A stretch of 42,351 nucleotides of DNA, from NCBI GenBank assembly GCA_027489875.1, contig JAIXZE010000336.1, forward strand, positions 1 to 42,351, given 5' to 3'. Under the pieces are notes generated by a model that was not told where the DNA came from, made no database searches, and worked only from the letters and a program-made list of their open reading frames with translations. The position numbers were made by a program, and so were the translations under genes. Below are positions 7,763 through 18,512 of this stretch, one piece after another; position 1 is the first letter of the stretch; every line of letters starts with the position of its first letter. This stretch comes from Verrucomicrobiales bacterium (lineage in GTDB: Bacteria; Verrucomicrobiota; Verrucomicrobiia; Limisphaerales; UBA9464).

Positions 7763-10207
7763 TCAGCCACGGCTGGAGAAGTCGATGCGGATGGTGGCTT
7801 CCACTTCCGGGATGGGTGTCGTGCGGGAGGTTTGGGCTCCGGCCGCGGGGATGTTGAGGACGTGTTCGCGCCACCAGAGTCGGCGGCGATCGGCAGTCCA
7901 CATGTTGGCCTTGGGGCAACGTGCCAGACGTTCGAGGAAGGCGTTCATGCCGACTGGGCGATCACCGGGAGCCTTGGCGAGGCAGTCGAGGATGAGCGAC
8001 TCCAGCTCGGGACTGATCGGGGTTGGTGCGCGTTGGTTGGGTGGCACCGGGATGGAGTTGGCGTGCATTTCCCACGCCATCTCGACCGACCCCGCACTGA
8101 ACACGGGCAGCCCCGTGACCAGCAGGTAGGCAACCGCGCCGAGCGCGTAGAGATCGCTGGCCGCATCGCCGTGGCCGGGGTTGCGGATGGTTTCGGGTGC
8201 CATGTAAAGCGGGGTGCCAACGAATCGGGATCGCGCCTCTCCGGGAGCGAGGGACTGTCGGTCGTGGGCGAGGTCCCGTACGAGGCCGAAGTCGAGGACC
8301 TTGACGGTGTCGGGCATCCCGCCGCGTTCGCAGAGGAAGAGGTTGCCGGGCTTGATGTCGCGGTGGATCAGGCCAGCGGCATGGGCTTCGGAAAGGGATT
8401 CAGCGGCCTGACGGAGGATGTGGATGGCGCGCTCCTCCGGAACGGCACCGTGACGGTCGGCGAGATCCTGAAGGGTGAGGCCTTCGAGGAGTTCCATGGC
8501 GTAGTAGAAGATGCCGTCGGCCGTGTGGCCGTAATCGAAGACCTGTATCGTATTGGGATGGGTCAGGCGGCAGGTCAGCTGCACCTCGTGTTCGAACTGC
8601 TCGATGATCTCGTCGTCGGCGCGATCGGGCAGGAGGAGCTTCACGGCGGTTTCACGGCGCAGGAGCGCATGACGGGCGCGATAGACGACGCCCATGGCTC
8701 CTTCGCCGATCTTCTCCAGAAGGGTGTACTGGCCAAGCTGGCGCGCGCGGAGCTGGGCTTCATCGAAGCGCCGTCGCCAGGTGGAACCAATGTGGGAGGC
8801 GACGACACCCGCGATGGTGGCAAGGAGCACCATGAGGACAAGGATCTGAAAGATGAGTCGCAGCACGCGCAGGGGTTGGTACGCCTCGGCGGAATCGATC
8901 TTGGTGACGACCCCGAACTGGTGTTCTTCCAGCCAGTGCCAGGCACCGACGACATCGACGCCGCGATAGTCCCGCACGGGTTGCACGGTGACCCCGGAGC
9001 CTCCGCTGAGGGCGTCGGAGACCAGGCGCATGAGTGGCGTGTTGCTGGAGAGGACCGCCGTGATCGGGAAGCCCTTCAGGAGGTTTCCACCGGGGTCGCG
9101 CAGGATGAGGTTGAGCGCGGACGATGCGCCCGGAGTGTTGGTGACAAGTCCCAGTTGCTGGAGTTGCGCATCGAAACGGCTCTGCGAAAGGATCCGGCCT
9201 TCATGGTCGAAGGCGAAGGTCTCGCCGGAAGTGCCCGCCCGCGCGACCGACAGGACCCGGGTGAATTCGGCCTCGGGGCGGATCACGACCGCAAGGACAC
9301 CGGCGACATCACCCTCAGCGTTGCGGACCGGGGCGAGGACTTGCATGACCTGAAGATCGCCGCGGGGCATGCCATTCGAGGGGGGGCCATTCCGCTCGGC
9401 AAACGTTTCTCCAGCCGGCGGACCCGTGCGGAATCTGCTTCCGGGTTCTTCCTGCGACTGCTGGCCCGCGGGTCGCTCGCCCTGGGCAGCTTGCATCGGG
9501 GCACTGGGGCTGCGATCGCCCGGCCGGCGTTCACCGAAACCTCCGGATCCCCGACCGATGCGACGGGCAGGCTTGAAGGGGGTTATCAGGGCGGGTTTCC
9601 CGTTGGTGAGCACCCGGTGGAAGAGTTCGAGGTGATCCGCAGGAACCGTCATTCCGGGGCGCGCCCGCATGCGTCCGGAAGCAGCCAGGACACGGCCATT
9701 GGTACCGATGAGCACCGCAGCCTGATACCCGGCGAGGGCCAAGCGTTCATCGAGGGAGCGGGCGAAGGCTGTATGGGTGGAGTCTACCCTCCCGAAACCG
9801 CCCCCACCGGGGCCATTTGCCGGGCCTGAACCGGACCCGTTCCCGGCGTTTGTCCGGTTGGCGGATTGCGCGATGATGGTGTTTGCGGAGTCGCGGATGG
9901 CCGGGTCGTTGGCGAGCAGGGTGGTTGTCCGCATCTGGCCCTGGATCCAGAGGTCGAGTGCGGTGACGTTCGCCTCAATGGCCGTCTTGAGCTCGCTCTG
10001 GAGGCGATCCTCGATGGTGCGCTGGACCGCGCGCTGGCTCCACCACCCGACACAAAGGATCACTGTCGCGGCAATGGTCGACGTGATCAGGAGTGATCGA
10101 TGCCGGAGCAGGGTACGACGAGTCCAGGTCGTGCCGGGAGTTGTGCTGTGGAGAAACCTGCTCACTGGGAGAAAAGACCACCCCCGGCATTCGGCGGCTA
10201 CACCCAT
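7763..10207 (-). CDS. membrane-anchored serine/threonine protein kinase with extracytoplasmic sensor
   Basis: The 814-residue product has an N-terminal TM segment (about 39-57) and an extracytoplasmic region of about 370 residues resembling a Cache-type sensor. That region is interrupted by a Gly/Pro/Arg-rich low-complexity stretch near 225-290. A second TM segment lies around 455-475. The cytoplasmic kinase domain (about 495-760) has the Gly loop IGEGAMGVVYRA, the AVKLL lysine, LIHRDIKPGNLFL with catalytic Asp, VLDFGLVRD and a GTPLYMAPE activation segment, so it should be active. A short tail follows with no PASTA repeats. The start is uncertain: ATG at 10207 or GTG at 10165 both lie before the first TM and neither has a good ribosome binding site. 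The gene heads the run with DUF362 and GxGYxYP. Confidence 0.9.
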   Translation of the reverse strand: MGVAAECRGWSFLPVSRFLHSTTPGTTWTRRTLLRHRSLLITSTIAATVILCVGWWSQRAVQRTIEDRLQSELKTAIEANVTALDLWIQGQMRTTTLLANDPAIRDSANTIIAQSANRTNAGNGSGSGPANGPGGGGFGRVDSTHTAFARSLDERLALAGYQAAVLIGTNGRVLAASGRMRARPGMTVPADHLELFHRVLTNGKPALITPFKPARRIGRGSGGFGERRPGDRSPSAPMQAAQGERPAGQQSQEEPGSRFRTGPPAGETFAERNGPPSNGMPRGDLQVMQVLAPVRNAEGDVAGVLAVVIRPEAEFTRVLSVARAGTSGETFAFDHEGRILSQSRFDAQLQQLGLVTNTPGASSALNLILRDPGGNLLKGFPITAVLSSNTPLMRLVSDALSGGSGVTVQPVRDYRGVDVVGAWHWLEEHQFGVVTKIDSAEAYQPLRVLRLIFQILVLMVLLATIAGVVASHIGSTWRRRFDEAQLRARQLGQYTLLEKIGEGAMGVVYRARHALLRRETAVKLLLPDRADDEIIEQFEHEVQLTCRLTHPNTIQVFDYGHTADGIFYYAMELLEGLTLQDLADRHGAVPEERAIHILRQAAESLSEAHAAGLIHRDIKPGNLFLCERGGMPDTVKVLDFGLVRDLAHDRQSLAPGEARSRFVGTPLYMAPETIRNPGHGDAASDLYALGAVAYLLVTGLPVFSAGSVEMAWEMHANSIPVPPNQRAPTPISPELESLILDCLAKAPGDRPVGMNAFLERLARCPKANMWTADRRRLWWREHVLNIPAAGAQTSRTTPIPEVEATIRIDFSSRG

Positions 10208-10282
10208 TCCGAAGGGACGCGGCAGTGTTCCTGGGCGGACGGTTGCAATTCAGCCGTGGTGTGGCGACGGTGGGCTCAAGGA

Positions 10283-11047
10283 ATGGACGCACTCGAACCA
10301 ACCTTGCGGGGCGAAGTCGCGAACGTGGGCGAATTAGGAACTTACCGGCAGTTGATGCTTCCGGAGATCCGCGCCACGGCAGAGCAGTTGGTGCGGCGGA
10401 TCGAGGAGCGGTTTCCGGGGGCCGGCCTTGCGGGCGTGTGCCGCGACATCGTCCGGCAATGCGGGGAGACGGAGGTTTCGATCCGGACCTTGTGTCGGCC
10501 GAACTACTGGTTGCGCGCGGCGGTGGTGGGATGCGTGGTGATCCTGGTGGCACTCGTCGTCGGCATCGTCCTTGGCGTGGCCCCGCGTCCAGAGAAGCCA
10601 GCGGTCGGTGAGTTCCTTCAAGGACTCGAGGCGGGGGTCAACGACGCCGTGTTCATCGGGGTCGCCATCTGGTTCCTGACACGGGTGGAGGCGGGATGGA
10701 AGCGTCGGCGGGCCATGCGCGCCCTGCACGCATTGAGGTCGCTCGCGCACGTGGTGGACATGCACCAATTGACGAAGGATCCCGAACGGGTGACGGGCCG
10801 CAGCCGGGAGTTGACCCAGAGTTCCCCGAAGCGGCAGATGACCCCGTTTGAGTTGCTGCGTTATCTGGACTATTGCAGTGAGATGCTCTCGCTGATTTCG
10901 AAGTTGGCGGCGCTGCACGTGCAGCATTTCGATGATGCGGCGACGTTGACCGCGGTGCGCGACATCGAGGACCTGACGCTCAGTCTCTCGCAGAAGATCT
11001 GGCAGAAGATCATGATCCTGGATCGCATGCTGAATCCGGGCGACTGA
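10283..11047 (+). CDS. two-TM membrane protein of unknown function
   Basis: The start chosen is ATG 10283 (254 residues). The open frame upstream of it overlaps the kinase start and is Pro/Ser-rich without character. The N-terminal 75 residues are soluble and look helical. Two hydrophobic segments follow at about 78-100 and 119-133. The remaining 120 residues are mainly helical, with a basic stretch (WKRRRAMRALHALRSLAHVVDMHQL) and a Leu-rich C-terminus (YLDYCSEMLSLISKLAAL). I do not recognise a family. It is divergent from the kinase gene, about 75 bases from the kinase ATG, and 61 bases upstream of the yceD-like gene, so it may be the first gene of that transcript. Confidence 0.75.
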   Translation: MDALEPTLRGEVANVGELGTYRQLMLPEIRATAEQLVRRIEERFPGAGLAGVCRDIVRQCGETEVSIRTLCRPNYWLRAAVVGCVVILVALVVGIVLGVAPRPEKPAVGEFLQGLEAGVNDAVFIGVAIWFLTRVEAGWKRRRAMRALHALRSLAHVVDMHQLTKDPERVTGRSRELTQSSPKRQMTPFELLRYLDYCSEMLSLISKLAALHVQHFDDAATLTAVRDIEDLTLSLSQKIWQKIMILDRMLNPGD

Positions 11048-11095
11048 GCCCGGCGGATTTCCATCCTTGGCGTGTGATGTCGGAAACGGAATGCT

Positions 11096-11100
11096 GGAGG
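11096..11100 (+). promoter_or_regulatory. Shine-Dalgarno site of the yceD-like gene
   Basis: GGAGG lies 8 bases before ATG 11109. It decides the start over the longer open frame beginning at 11067. Clear sites like this are rare in the window. Confidence 0.7.
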
Positions 11101-11108
11101 ACAAGATT

Positions 11109-11603
11109 ATGCCCCTGAAAGTGAACATCCGGTTGCTGAAGGAGGAGTCGACCCATCTGGTCGGGACGCTCCCTGTGGAGGAGGCGGCAGAGGGCCATGT
11201 GGACGAACTGGTGCGCTTCCTCGGACCACTGCGGTACGACATCGAGGTGGATCGTCAGGGGCAGGAGTTGCGGGTCCTCGGGAGGTTGGATGCGGACCTC
11301 GAATGTGACTGCGGACGGTGCCTGAAGACCTTCCGTCACGCCCTCGAAGTTCCGGCGTTTGCACTGCTGCTTCCCCTCGAAGGGGAGGATGCGGTTTCGT
11401 TGGACGGTGATTTTGCCGACTTGACGCCTTATTTGCGGGAGGACACCTTGCTCGCCCTGCCAACGAATCCGTTGTGCACTCTGGACTGTCGCGGGCTCGC
11501 AGCGAAAGCATCAGCCCGCGATTCGCGTCTTGAGAAGGAAGGTGGATCAGGCCAGGGGCCGGTCCGCAATCCTTGGGAAGCACTGGATCAGTTGAAATTG
11601 TAA
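11109..11603 (+). CDS. yceD: YceD/DUF177 family protein
   Basis: The product has 164 residues from ATG 11109. It contains the family's cysteine sets: ECDCGRCL (C66, C68, C71) and CTLDC (C123, C127), the latter followed by RGL. The central EVDRQGQELRVLGRLDADL strand pattern and the PLCTLDCRGL ending agree with DUF177. The protein is associated with 23S rRNA accumulation in bacteria and plants and is almost always encoded just upstream of rpmF, as here (12-base gap). The C-terminal tail after C127 is longer and low in complexity. The order yceD-rpmF-plsX-fabH is a conserved bacterial cluster, which supports the call. Confidence 0.88.
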   Translation: MPLKVNIRLLKEESTHLVGTLPVEEAAEGHVDELVRFLGPLRYDIEVDRQGQELRVLGRLDADLECDCGRCLKTFRHALEVPAFALLLPLEGEDAVSLDGDFADLTPYLREDTLLALPTNPLCTLDCRGLAAKASARDSRLEKEGGSGQGPVRNPWEALDQLKL

Positions 11604-11615
11604 CCAATAGAATTT

Positions 11616-11804
11616 ATGGGCGTTCCAAAACGCAAACCTTCGCGTAGCCGTCAACGTATGCGGCGCGCCTACAACTCTGTCCTCAAGCTGCCGCAGTTGA
11701 GCAGCTGCCCGCAGTGCGCGGCACCGTATGTGACCCACCGGGTTTGCCCGGCCTGCGGTTACTACAACGGTCGCCAGGTCATTGCCGTCAACACGCTCGC
11801 CTGA
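11616..11804 (+). CDS. rpmF: 50S ribosomal protein L32
   Basis: The 62-residue product is complete. It begins MGVPKRKPSRSRQRMRRA, the usual basic L32 start, and has the zinc-ribbon cysteines C31, C34, C44 and C47 (CPQC and CPAC). The zinc-binding form is therefore retained. It sits 12 bases after the yceD-like gene and about 50 before plsX. The upstream bases AATAGAATTT have no strong Shine-Dalgarno match. Confidence 0.97.
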   Translation: MGVPKRKPSRSRQRMRRAYNSVLKLPQLSSCPQCAAPYVTHRVCPACGYYNGRQVIAVNTLA

Positions 11805-11856
11805 TCCGCTTTACAGCGCGCCGCCGTCCCTCCGTGGATGCGGCGCGCTTTCCTTT

Positions 11857-12918
11857 ATGCGCCTGGCAGTGGACGTCATGGGCGGCGACCACGGCCCGGA
11901 AGAATTGCTCCAGGGCGTGAAGCTCGGCCTCGCTGCCGAGCCGGGCATCACCAAGGTTTACGTGGTCGGTCCGCCGGCCACGTTGGAACCGTTGCTCGAA
12001 CGCCTCCAGTTGCGGGGCAATGCCCGGGTCGAGTTACGCCCTGCATCCGAGGTCATCACCATGGACGATGACCCGGCGGTTGCCCTTCGCCGCAAGAAGG
12101 ATTCCTCCGTGCTCCGAACCCTCGAGTTGGTGCGCGAGGGAGACGCTGACGCGGCCATATCCTCCGGCAACACCGGCGGATTGTACGCAGGTGCCTGCAT
12201 CCGGTTGGGGCGGCTCCCGGGGGTCGTCCGGCCCACCATTGCCTGCATCCTTCCGTCCTTCCACGGAGCCTGGGTGTTGGTGGATGGCGGGGCAAATCCG
12301 GAGTGCACCCCGGAACACCTGATGCAGTTCGGGGTCATGGGGTCGGCTTATGCCAAGTCCATGCTGGGCCTCCCGACGCCCCGGATTGGTGTTCTCAGCA
12401 ATGGATCCGAGGATGCCAAGGGCACCGATCTTACCCGGTCTGCCGTCCGTCTGCTGAAGGCAACTTCGCTCAATTGCCGAGGGTATTGCGAAGGCTACGA
12501 CCTGTTCATGGACGGGATCGACGTCTGCGTCTGCGATGGTTTCGTTGGGAACATCGTCCTGAAATCCGCGGAAAGCCTGGGCAAGGCGGTCCGTGGGATG
12601 TTGAAGGAAGAACTGACCGCCAGTCCCATTCGCAAGATCGGTGCTCTCATGTCCAAAGGCGGGTTAAAGCGGATCGCCGAGCGGATGAACCCGGAATCCT
12701 ATGGCGGTGCCCCGATCCTTGGGCTCAAGGGCTGGGTCTTCAAGATCCATGGATCTGCGCGACGCACCTCGTTGCTGCACGCCATGCGGCAGGCGGGTCG
12801 GTGCGTGGAACTCCGCCTGAACGATACCCTGATTGCGGACTTGGCCGCCGCCGCGACTGCCACCGCGGATGCCAGCGGTCCACCCCCACCCCCCCGAACA
12901 TCGACCGCCGTCCAATGA
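11857..12918 (+). CDS. plsX: phosphate acyltransferase PlsX
   Basis: PlsX converts acyl-ACP and phosphate into acyl-phosphate, the acyl donor for PlsY in phospholipid synthesis, at the inner face of the membrane. The product (353 residues from ATG 11857) begins MRLAVDVMGGDHGPEELLQG, the canonical PlsX start. It contains AAISSGNTGGLYAGA, LVDGGANPECTPEHLMQFG, GVLSNGSEDAKGTDLTR, CDGFVGNIVLKSAE and a MNPESYGGAPILGLKG block. The extreme C-terminus is an Ala/Pro-rich tail not usual for the family. Its stop overlaps the fabH start (ATGA at 12915-12918), indicating translational coupling. Confidence 0.96.
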   Translation: MRLAVDVMGGDHGPEELLQGVKLGLAAEPGITKVYVVGPPATLEPLLERLQLRGNARVELRPASEVITMDDDPAVALRRKKDSSVLRTLELVREGDADAAISSGNTGGLYAGACIRLGRLPGVVRPTIACILPSFHGAWVLVDGGANPECTPEHLMQFGVMGSAYAKSMLGLPTPRIGVLSNGSEDAKGTDLTRSAVRLLKATSLNCRGYCEGYDLFMDGIDVCVCDGFVGNIVLKSAESLGKAVRGMLKEELTASPIRKIGALMSKGGLKRIAERMNPESYGGAPILGLKGWVFKIHGSARRTSLLHAMRQAGRCVELRLNDTLIADLAAAATATADASGPPPPPRTSTAVQ

Positions 12919-13925
12919 CGAACCCCAGAACCAGTCGGCCTCATCTCCGAACCGTCTCCATAACCGGTGTCGGTTCCTACGTTCCCGATCGTATCCTGAG
13001 CAATGCCGACCTGGAAAAACTGGTGGAGACCTCGGACGAATGGATCACATCACGTACAGGCATCAAGGAACGAAGGATCGCTGCCGAAGGTGAGACGACC
13101 TCGGACATGGCGACTGCGGCAGCCCGGAAGGCCTTGGAGCGCGCCGGCGTCACAGCGGCCGAGTTGGATCTGATCATTGTTGCGACCATCACCCCGGACA
13201 TGCCGTTCCCCAGCACGGCCTGCCTCGTCCAGCACCGGCTTGGGGCGTCACGTGCCGCCGCCTTCGACATCGAAGCGGCCTGCAGTGGGTTTGTTTACGC
13301 GCTGGATATTGGGTCGCATTTCGTCGCGTGCCACACCTACAACACCGTTTTGGTGATCGGTGCCGAGAAGATGTCCTCGGTGGTTGATTGGAAGGACCGC
13401 AACACCTGTGTTCTCTTCGGAGACGGTGCAGGCGCAGCGGTCCTGCAAAACCGACCGGCCGCCCACGGATTGCTGACCACCTGTCTGGGATCGGACGGAG
13501 CCAAGGCCGGGCTCCTGGAGGTGCGTGGGGGGGGCAGTGCCTGTCCTGCGACTGCGAAATCCGTTTCCGAGGGCATGCATTTCCTTCGGATGGACGGCAA
13601 GGAGACTTTCAAGAATGCGGTGAACGCGATGGTCACGGCCGCCACGGAGGCATTGGAAAGGTGCGGCCTCAACATCGCGCAGATCCGCTGCATCATTCCT
13701 CATCAAGCCAACCAACGGATCCTCTCCGCCGTGGCCGAGCGACTGGGCGCGGGGCCTGATCAGGTTTTTTCGAACGTGGATCGGTATGGCAATACCAGTG
13801 CGGCGAGTGTGGCGATCGCGCTGGATGAGGCTGTCGGGGCAGGACGCATCCACCGTGGAGATCTGGTGCTGTTGGTGGTTTTTGGGGCTGGCTTGACCTG
13901 GGGAGCCGCGGTCATCGAGTGGTGA
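12915..13925 (+). CDS. fabH: beta-ketoacyl-ACP synthase III
   Basis: FabH condenses acetyl-CoA with malonyl-ACP to start type II fatty acid synthesis. The 336-residue product has the full catalytic set: Cys123 in EAACSGF, His263 in IPHQAN and Asn293 in YGNTSAAS. The N-terminal block GVGSYVPDRILSN and the TSDEWITSRTGIKERR segment are also present. The start is set by the ATGA overlap with plsX; a longer open frame upstream only shadows plsX. fabD, fabG and acpP do not follow; a 264-base gap and then dnaK come next. Confidence 0.97.
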   Translation: MTNPRTSRPHLRTVSITGVGSYVPDRILSNADLEKLVETSDEWITSRTGIKERRIAAEGETTSDMATAAARKALERAGVTAAELDLIIVATITPDMPFPSTACLVQHRLGASRAAAFDIEAACSGFVYALDIGSHFVACHTYNTVLVIGAEKMSSVVDWKDRNTCVLFGDGAGAAVLQNRPAAHGLLTTCLGSDGAKAGLLEVRGGGSACPATAKSVSEGMHFLRMDGKETFKNAVNAMVTAATEALERCGLNIAQIRCIIPHQANQRILSAVAERLGAGPDQVFSNVDRYGNTSAASVAIALDEAVGAGRIHRGDLVLLVVFGAGLTWGAAVIEW

Positions 13926-14068
13926 TTTTTGGGCTCCGGATTCCTGGGGCGAGGTGGCGTGGGAATGGATGGGTGCGACACAGAAAGGGCGCAAGACTGT
14001 GCCATGTGTGCCACGATGGCCTTTGATGTCACACTGGATGGCACGGCTTCAGGGGGGTGGAAGATCTG

Positions 14069-14096
14069 TTGAGTCTTCCAAGCGAATATTTAAGTA
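14069..14096 (+). promoter_or_regulatory. dnaK: possible dnaK promoter in an AT-rich patch
   Basis: The 264-base fabH-dnaK gap (13926-14189) has no gene. Its 3' half contains a sharply AT-rich patch (about 14080-14120). TTGAGT at 14069 and TAAGTA at 14091 are 16 bases apart and could be -35 and -10 boxes, which is only a loose match. No CIRCE inverted repeat (TTAGCACTC-N9-GAGTGCTAA) was seen here or before groES. Confidence 0.3.
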
Positions 14097-14189
14097 ATTG
14101 TAGTTCAGTTGTTTGAATTTCTTTTTTGGAGTCGGGCCCGATCCGGCACCCCGTTTGCAGAAGAGACCCCAGACGAAGGCGACAGGCTT

Positions 14190-16127
14190 ATGGCAAAGGT
14201 ACTTGGAATTGATTTGGGGACGACGAACTCCTGCATGGCGGTCATGGAAGGTGGTGAACCGCTGGTGCTGGAGAACTCCGAGGGCAAACGCACAACTCCC
14301 TCGGTGGTCGCATTCACAAAGAGCGGCGAGCGTGTGGTGGGCGAGGCGGCGAAACGCCAGGCCGTGACCAACGCACGCAACACCGTTTACTCCATCAAGC
14401 GCTTCATGGGACGAAAGTTCGATGAAGTTCAGGAGGAGGTGAAGCGGGTGCCGTACAAGGTGGTCAAGGCTCCGAACGGCGACGCGTGGGTCGAGGTGGA
14501 GGTGGAGGGCAAGCCCAAGCAGTTCAGCCCACCCGAGGTATCGGCGATGATCCTCGCCAAGCTGAAGGCGGATGCAGAAGTCCGGCTTGGCGAAACGATC
14601 ACCCAGGCCGTCATTACGGTTCCTGCTTATTTCAACGATTCCCAGCGGCAGGCCACCAAGGACGCTGGCCGCATCGCGGGCCTTGAGGTCCTCCGGATCA
14701 TCAACGAACCCACGGCGGCATCGCTGGCCTACGGTCTCGACAAGAAGAAGGACGAGAAGATCGCGGTGTACGACCTGGGCGGTGGTACCTTCGATATCTC
14801 CGTGCTCGAAATCGGTGACGGTGTCTTCGAGGTGAAGGCCACGAATGGCGACACCCACCTTGGGGGAGACGACTGGGACAACGCGCTGATGGACTGGATG
14901 CTCGAAGAGTTCCGTCGCGAATCCGGCATTGATCTCCGGAAGCAGCCGGACGCCCTCCAGCGGATCAAGGAAGAGGCGGAGAAGGCCAAGATCGCCCTCA
15001 GCTCCTCGCAGCAATACGACATCAATCTCCCGTTCATCACTGCCGACGCCACCGGGCCGAAGCATATCCAGACGAAGCTCACCCGGGCGAAGATGGAGCA
15101 GCTGTGCGATCGGTTGTTCGAGCGCACGATCACGCCCACGAAGGCGTGCCTCAAGGACGCTGGTCTCACGGCGGACAAGGTGGACGAGCTCGTTTTGGTC
15201 GGCGGCATGACGCGCATGCCGCGGGTGGTGGAAACGGCCCGCTCGCTGGTCAACAAGGCACCGCATCAGGGCGTGAATCCCGATGAAGTGGTCGCCATCG
15301 GTGCCGGCATCCAGGGCGGCGTCCTCCGGGGTGAGGTCAAGGACGTGCTCCTGCTGGACGTGACCCCGCTGTCGCTCGGCATTGAGACGCTGGGCGGCGT
15401 GTTCACCAAGCTGATCGAGCGCAACACCACGATCCCCACGCGCAAGTCGGAAATCTTCTCGACCGCGAGCGACAACCAGCCGGGAGTGGACGTGCACGTC
15501 CTCCAGGGTGAGCGTCAGTTCACCCGGGACAACAAGTCCCTTGGGCGCTTCGAGCTCCGTGATCTTCCGCCCGCTCCGCGCGGCGTTCCGCAGATCGAGG
15601 TAACGTTCGACATCGATGCCAATGGCATCCTGAATGTCAGCGCGAAGGATCTGGGTACGGGCAAGACCCAGAAGATCGTCATCACCGCTTCCTCCGGCCT
15701 CTCCAAGGATGAGGTCGAGCGCATGCGGCGCGACGCCGAAGCGCACGCCGATGAAGACAAGGCGCAGCGCGAGGAAGTGGAACTTCGGAACGAGGCGGAC
15801 AACGTCGCCTACCGTGCAGAGAAGTTCGCCCGGGACAACGGCGACAAGCTGGGCGAGGCCAAGTCTGGCATTGAAGAGGCAGCGAAAGCCGTCAGGGATG
15901 CCCTCAAGGGCAGTGACAGTGCGGCGATCCGCTCGTCGATCGATCGTCTCAACGACGTGATGCAGAAGTCCGGCGAGGCGCTCTACGCGAAGGCAGGACC
16001 GGCCGCCGGCGGGGAGTCCGCGGAAGCGGGCGCCGGAGCCGGAGCCGGTGCAGGGTCGGCAAAGGCAGGGCCTGCCGGGGAAGGCCCGATCATCGATGCC
16101 GAGGTTGTGGACGAGAAGAAGAAGTAA
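14190..16127 (+). CDS. dnaK: molecular chaperone DnaK (Hsp70)
   Basis: DnaK is the ATP-driven cytoplasmic Hsp70. The start is ATG 14190 ([19 protein letters not shown]), giving 645 residues, the usual length. The ATPase domain shows [56 protein letters not shown] and LVGGMTRMP. The substrate domain includes [14 protein letters not shown] and [15 protein letters not shown]. The C-terminus is Gly/Ala-rich and ends [14 protein letters not shown], as in many bacterial DnaKs. No grpE, dnaJ or hrcA gene is adjacent. Instead groES follows after 125 bases, so the two chaperone systems are side by side. Confidence 0.98.
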   Translation: MAKVLGIDLGTTNSCMAVMEGGEPLVLENSEGKRTTPSVVAFTKSGERVVGEAAKRQAVTNARNTVYSIKRFMGRKFDEVQEEVKRVPYKVVKAPNGDAWVEVEVEGKPKQFSPPEVSAMILAKLKADAEVRLGETITQAVITVPAYFNDSQRQATKDAGRIAGLEVLRIINEPTAASLAYGLDKKKDEKIAVYDLGGGTFDISVLEIGDGVFEVKATNGDTHLGGDDWDNALMDWMLEEFRRESGIDLRKQPDALQRIKEEAEKAKIALSSSQQYDINLPFITADATGPKHIQTKLTRAKMEQLCDRLFERTITPTKACLKDAGLTADKVDELVLVGGMTRMPRVVETARSLVNKAPHQGVNPDEVVAIGAGIQGGVLRGEVKDVLLLDVTPLSLGIETLGGVFTKLIERNTTIPTRKSEIFSTASDNQPGVDVHVLQGERQFTRDNKSLGRFELRDLPPAPRGVPQIEVTFDIDANGILNVSAKDLGTGKTQKIVITASSGLSKDEVERMRRDAEAHADEDKAQREEVELRNEADNVAYRAEKFARDNGDKLGEAKSGIEEAAKAVRDALKGSDSAAIRSSIDRLNDVMQKSGEALYAKAGPAAGGESAEAGAGAGAGAGSAKAGPAGEGPIIDAEVVDEKKK

Positions 16128-16252
16128 ACCAGTTTTCGGACTCGGCGTCCTGCCGTTCGGTGGGATGCCGGAACCGGCTTTTCCCGTTTGCTGGTGCGGC
16201 GGGAGTTGTTTCCAGAGGTAAACGCAACGCAAAGAAACACGTTAACAGTCAT

Positions 16253-16546
16253 ATGGGACTCAATGTGAAACCGCTCGGCGACCGTGTGCTTGTCGAGCCC
16301 GTCGAGGAGAAGGAAGTCAAGAAGGGCGGAATCATCATTCCTGATTCCGCCAAGGAAAAGCCGACCGAGGGCGTGATCCGCGCTCTGGGGACTGGCAAGA
16401 AGGATGATGATGGCAAGGTGCAGCCCTTCGAAGTGAAGATTGGCGACCGCGTCCTCATCTCCAAGTACGGTGGCACCGAGATCAAGGTCGACGGCAAGGA
16501 GTACAAGCTCCTGAACGCCGACGACATCCTCGCGATCATTGCCTGA
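16253..16546 (+). CDS. groES: co-chaperonin GroES
   Basis: GroES caps the GroEL barrel in the cytoplasm. The start is ATG 16253, giving 97 residues, the normal size. The sequence has [26 protein letters not shown] with the mobile loop, [36 protein letters not shown] and the C-terminal DDILAIIA. A short GCCGG-AA-CCGGC-TTTT feature in the 125-base gap before it could be an attenuator or weak terminator after dnaK, but its stem is too short to rely on. groEL follows after 39 bases. Confidence 0.98.
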   Translation: MGLNVKPLGDRVLVEPVEEKEVKKGGIIIPDSAKEKPTEGVIRALGTGKKDDDGKVQPFEVKIGDRVLISKYGGTEIKVDGKEYKLLNADDILAIIA

Positions 16547-16585
16547 TTCGAATTTTCAACATCCACGTTCAACTGCTGACTAGAC

Positions 16586-18220
<1,635 letters not shown>

Positions 18221-18265
18221 GTCCATCCACTGAACATCACGGGTTCACCCCCGTGACCGTTTCCT

Positions 18266-18300
18266 GGCGCAGCCCTTCACGGGGCTGCGCCTTTTTGTTT
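18266..18300 (+). terminator. intrinsic terminator after groEL
   Basis: A perfect 10-bp stem (GGCGCAGCCC at 18266-18275 with GGGCTGCGCC at 18282-18291) closes a 6-nt loop and is followed by TTTTTGTTTT. It ends the dnaK-groES-groEL block. A smaller hairpin CACGGG-TTCACC-CCCGTG lies just before it. Confidence 0.93.
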
Positions 18301-18316
18301 TCCCGGGACCCATCCG

Positions 18317-18450
18317 CCGGGCGCATTTTGACACTGCCTCCATCTGGATCGGTGCGGGGATGTCCTCGTTGCCATTGGGAACGGCTTTGGAACGGCGACG
18401 ATGACGTCGCCACCCCGTTGCGTGCGGGGGCAGTGTCAAGATGCGCCCGG
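18317..18450. mobile_element. 134-bp element with 22-bp terminal inverted repeats (MITE/REP-like, family A)
   Basis: The ends CCGGGCGCATTTTGACACTG... (18317-18338) and its inverse (18429-18450) match over 22 bases with one mismatch. Inside lie the family A hairpins: a degenerate GGGATG-TCCT-CGTTGCC near 18357 and a perfect GGCGACG-ATGA-CGTCGCC at 18394-18411, separated by the family tail TTGGGAACGGCTTTGGAA. No transposase is encoded and no target duplication is evident. The right end resembles the right end of the tandem array at 26225-26260. It fills the groEL-18513 gap together with the terminator. Confidence 0.75.
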
Positions 18451-18512
18451 CTCGCCCCAGCGTCCGAAGTTGCGCTTGAAGGCGGGACACCCGTGCCTAG
18501 GGTTTTGAAATC

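Noticed and set aside
12303..12914. Long N-terminal extension of FabH
   Set aside because: It only shadows plsX. The ATGA overlap at 12915 gives the normal FabH length and N-terminus.
13926..14189. CIRCE/HrcA operator upstream of dnaK
   Set aside because: No TTAGCACTC-N9-GAGTGCTAA or close variant was found in this gap or before groES.
16167..16182. Terminator between dnaK and groES (GCCGG-AA-CCGGC-TTTT)
   Set aside because: The stem is only 4-5 bp with an unfavourable loop and a short T run, which is too weak to call.
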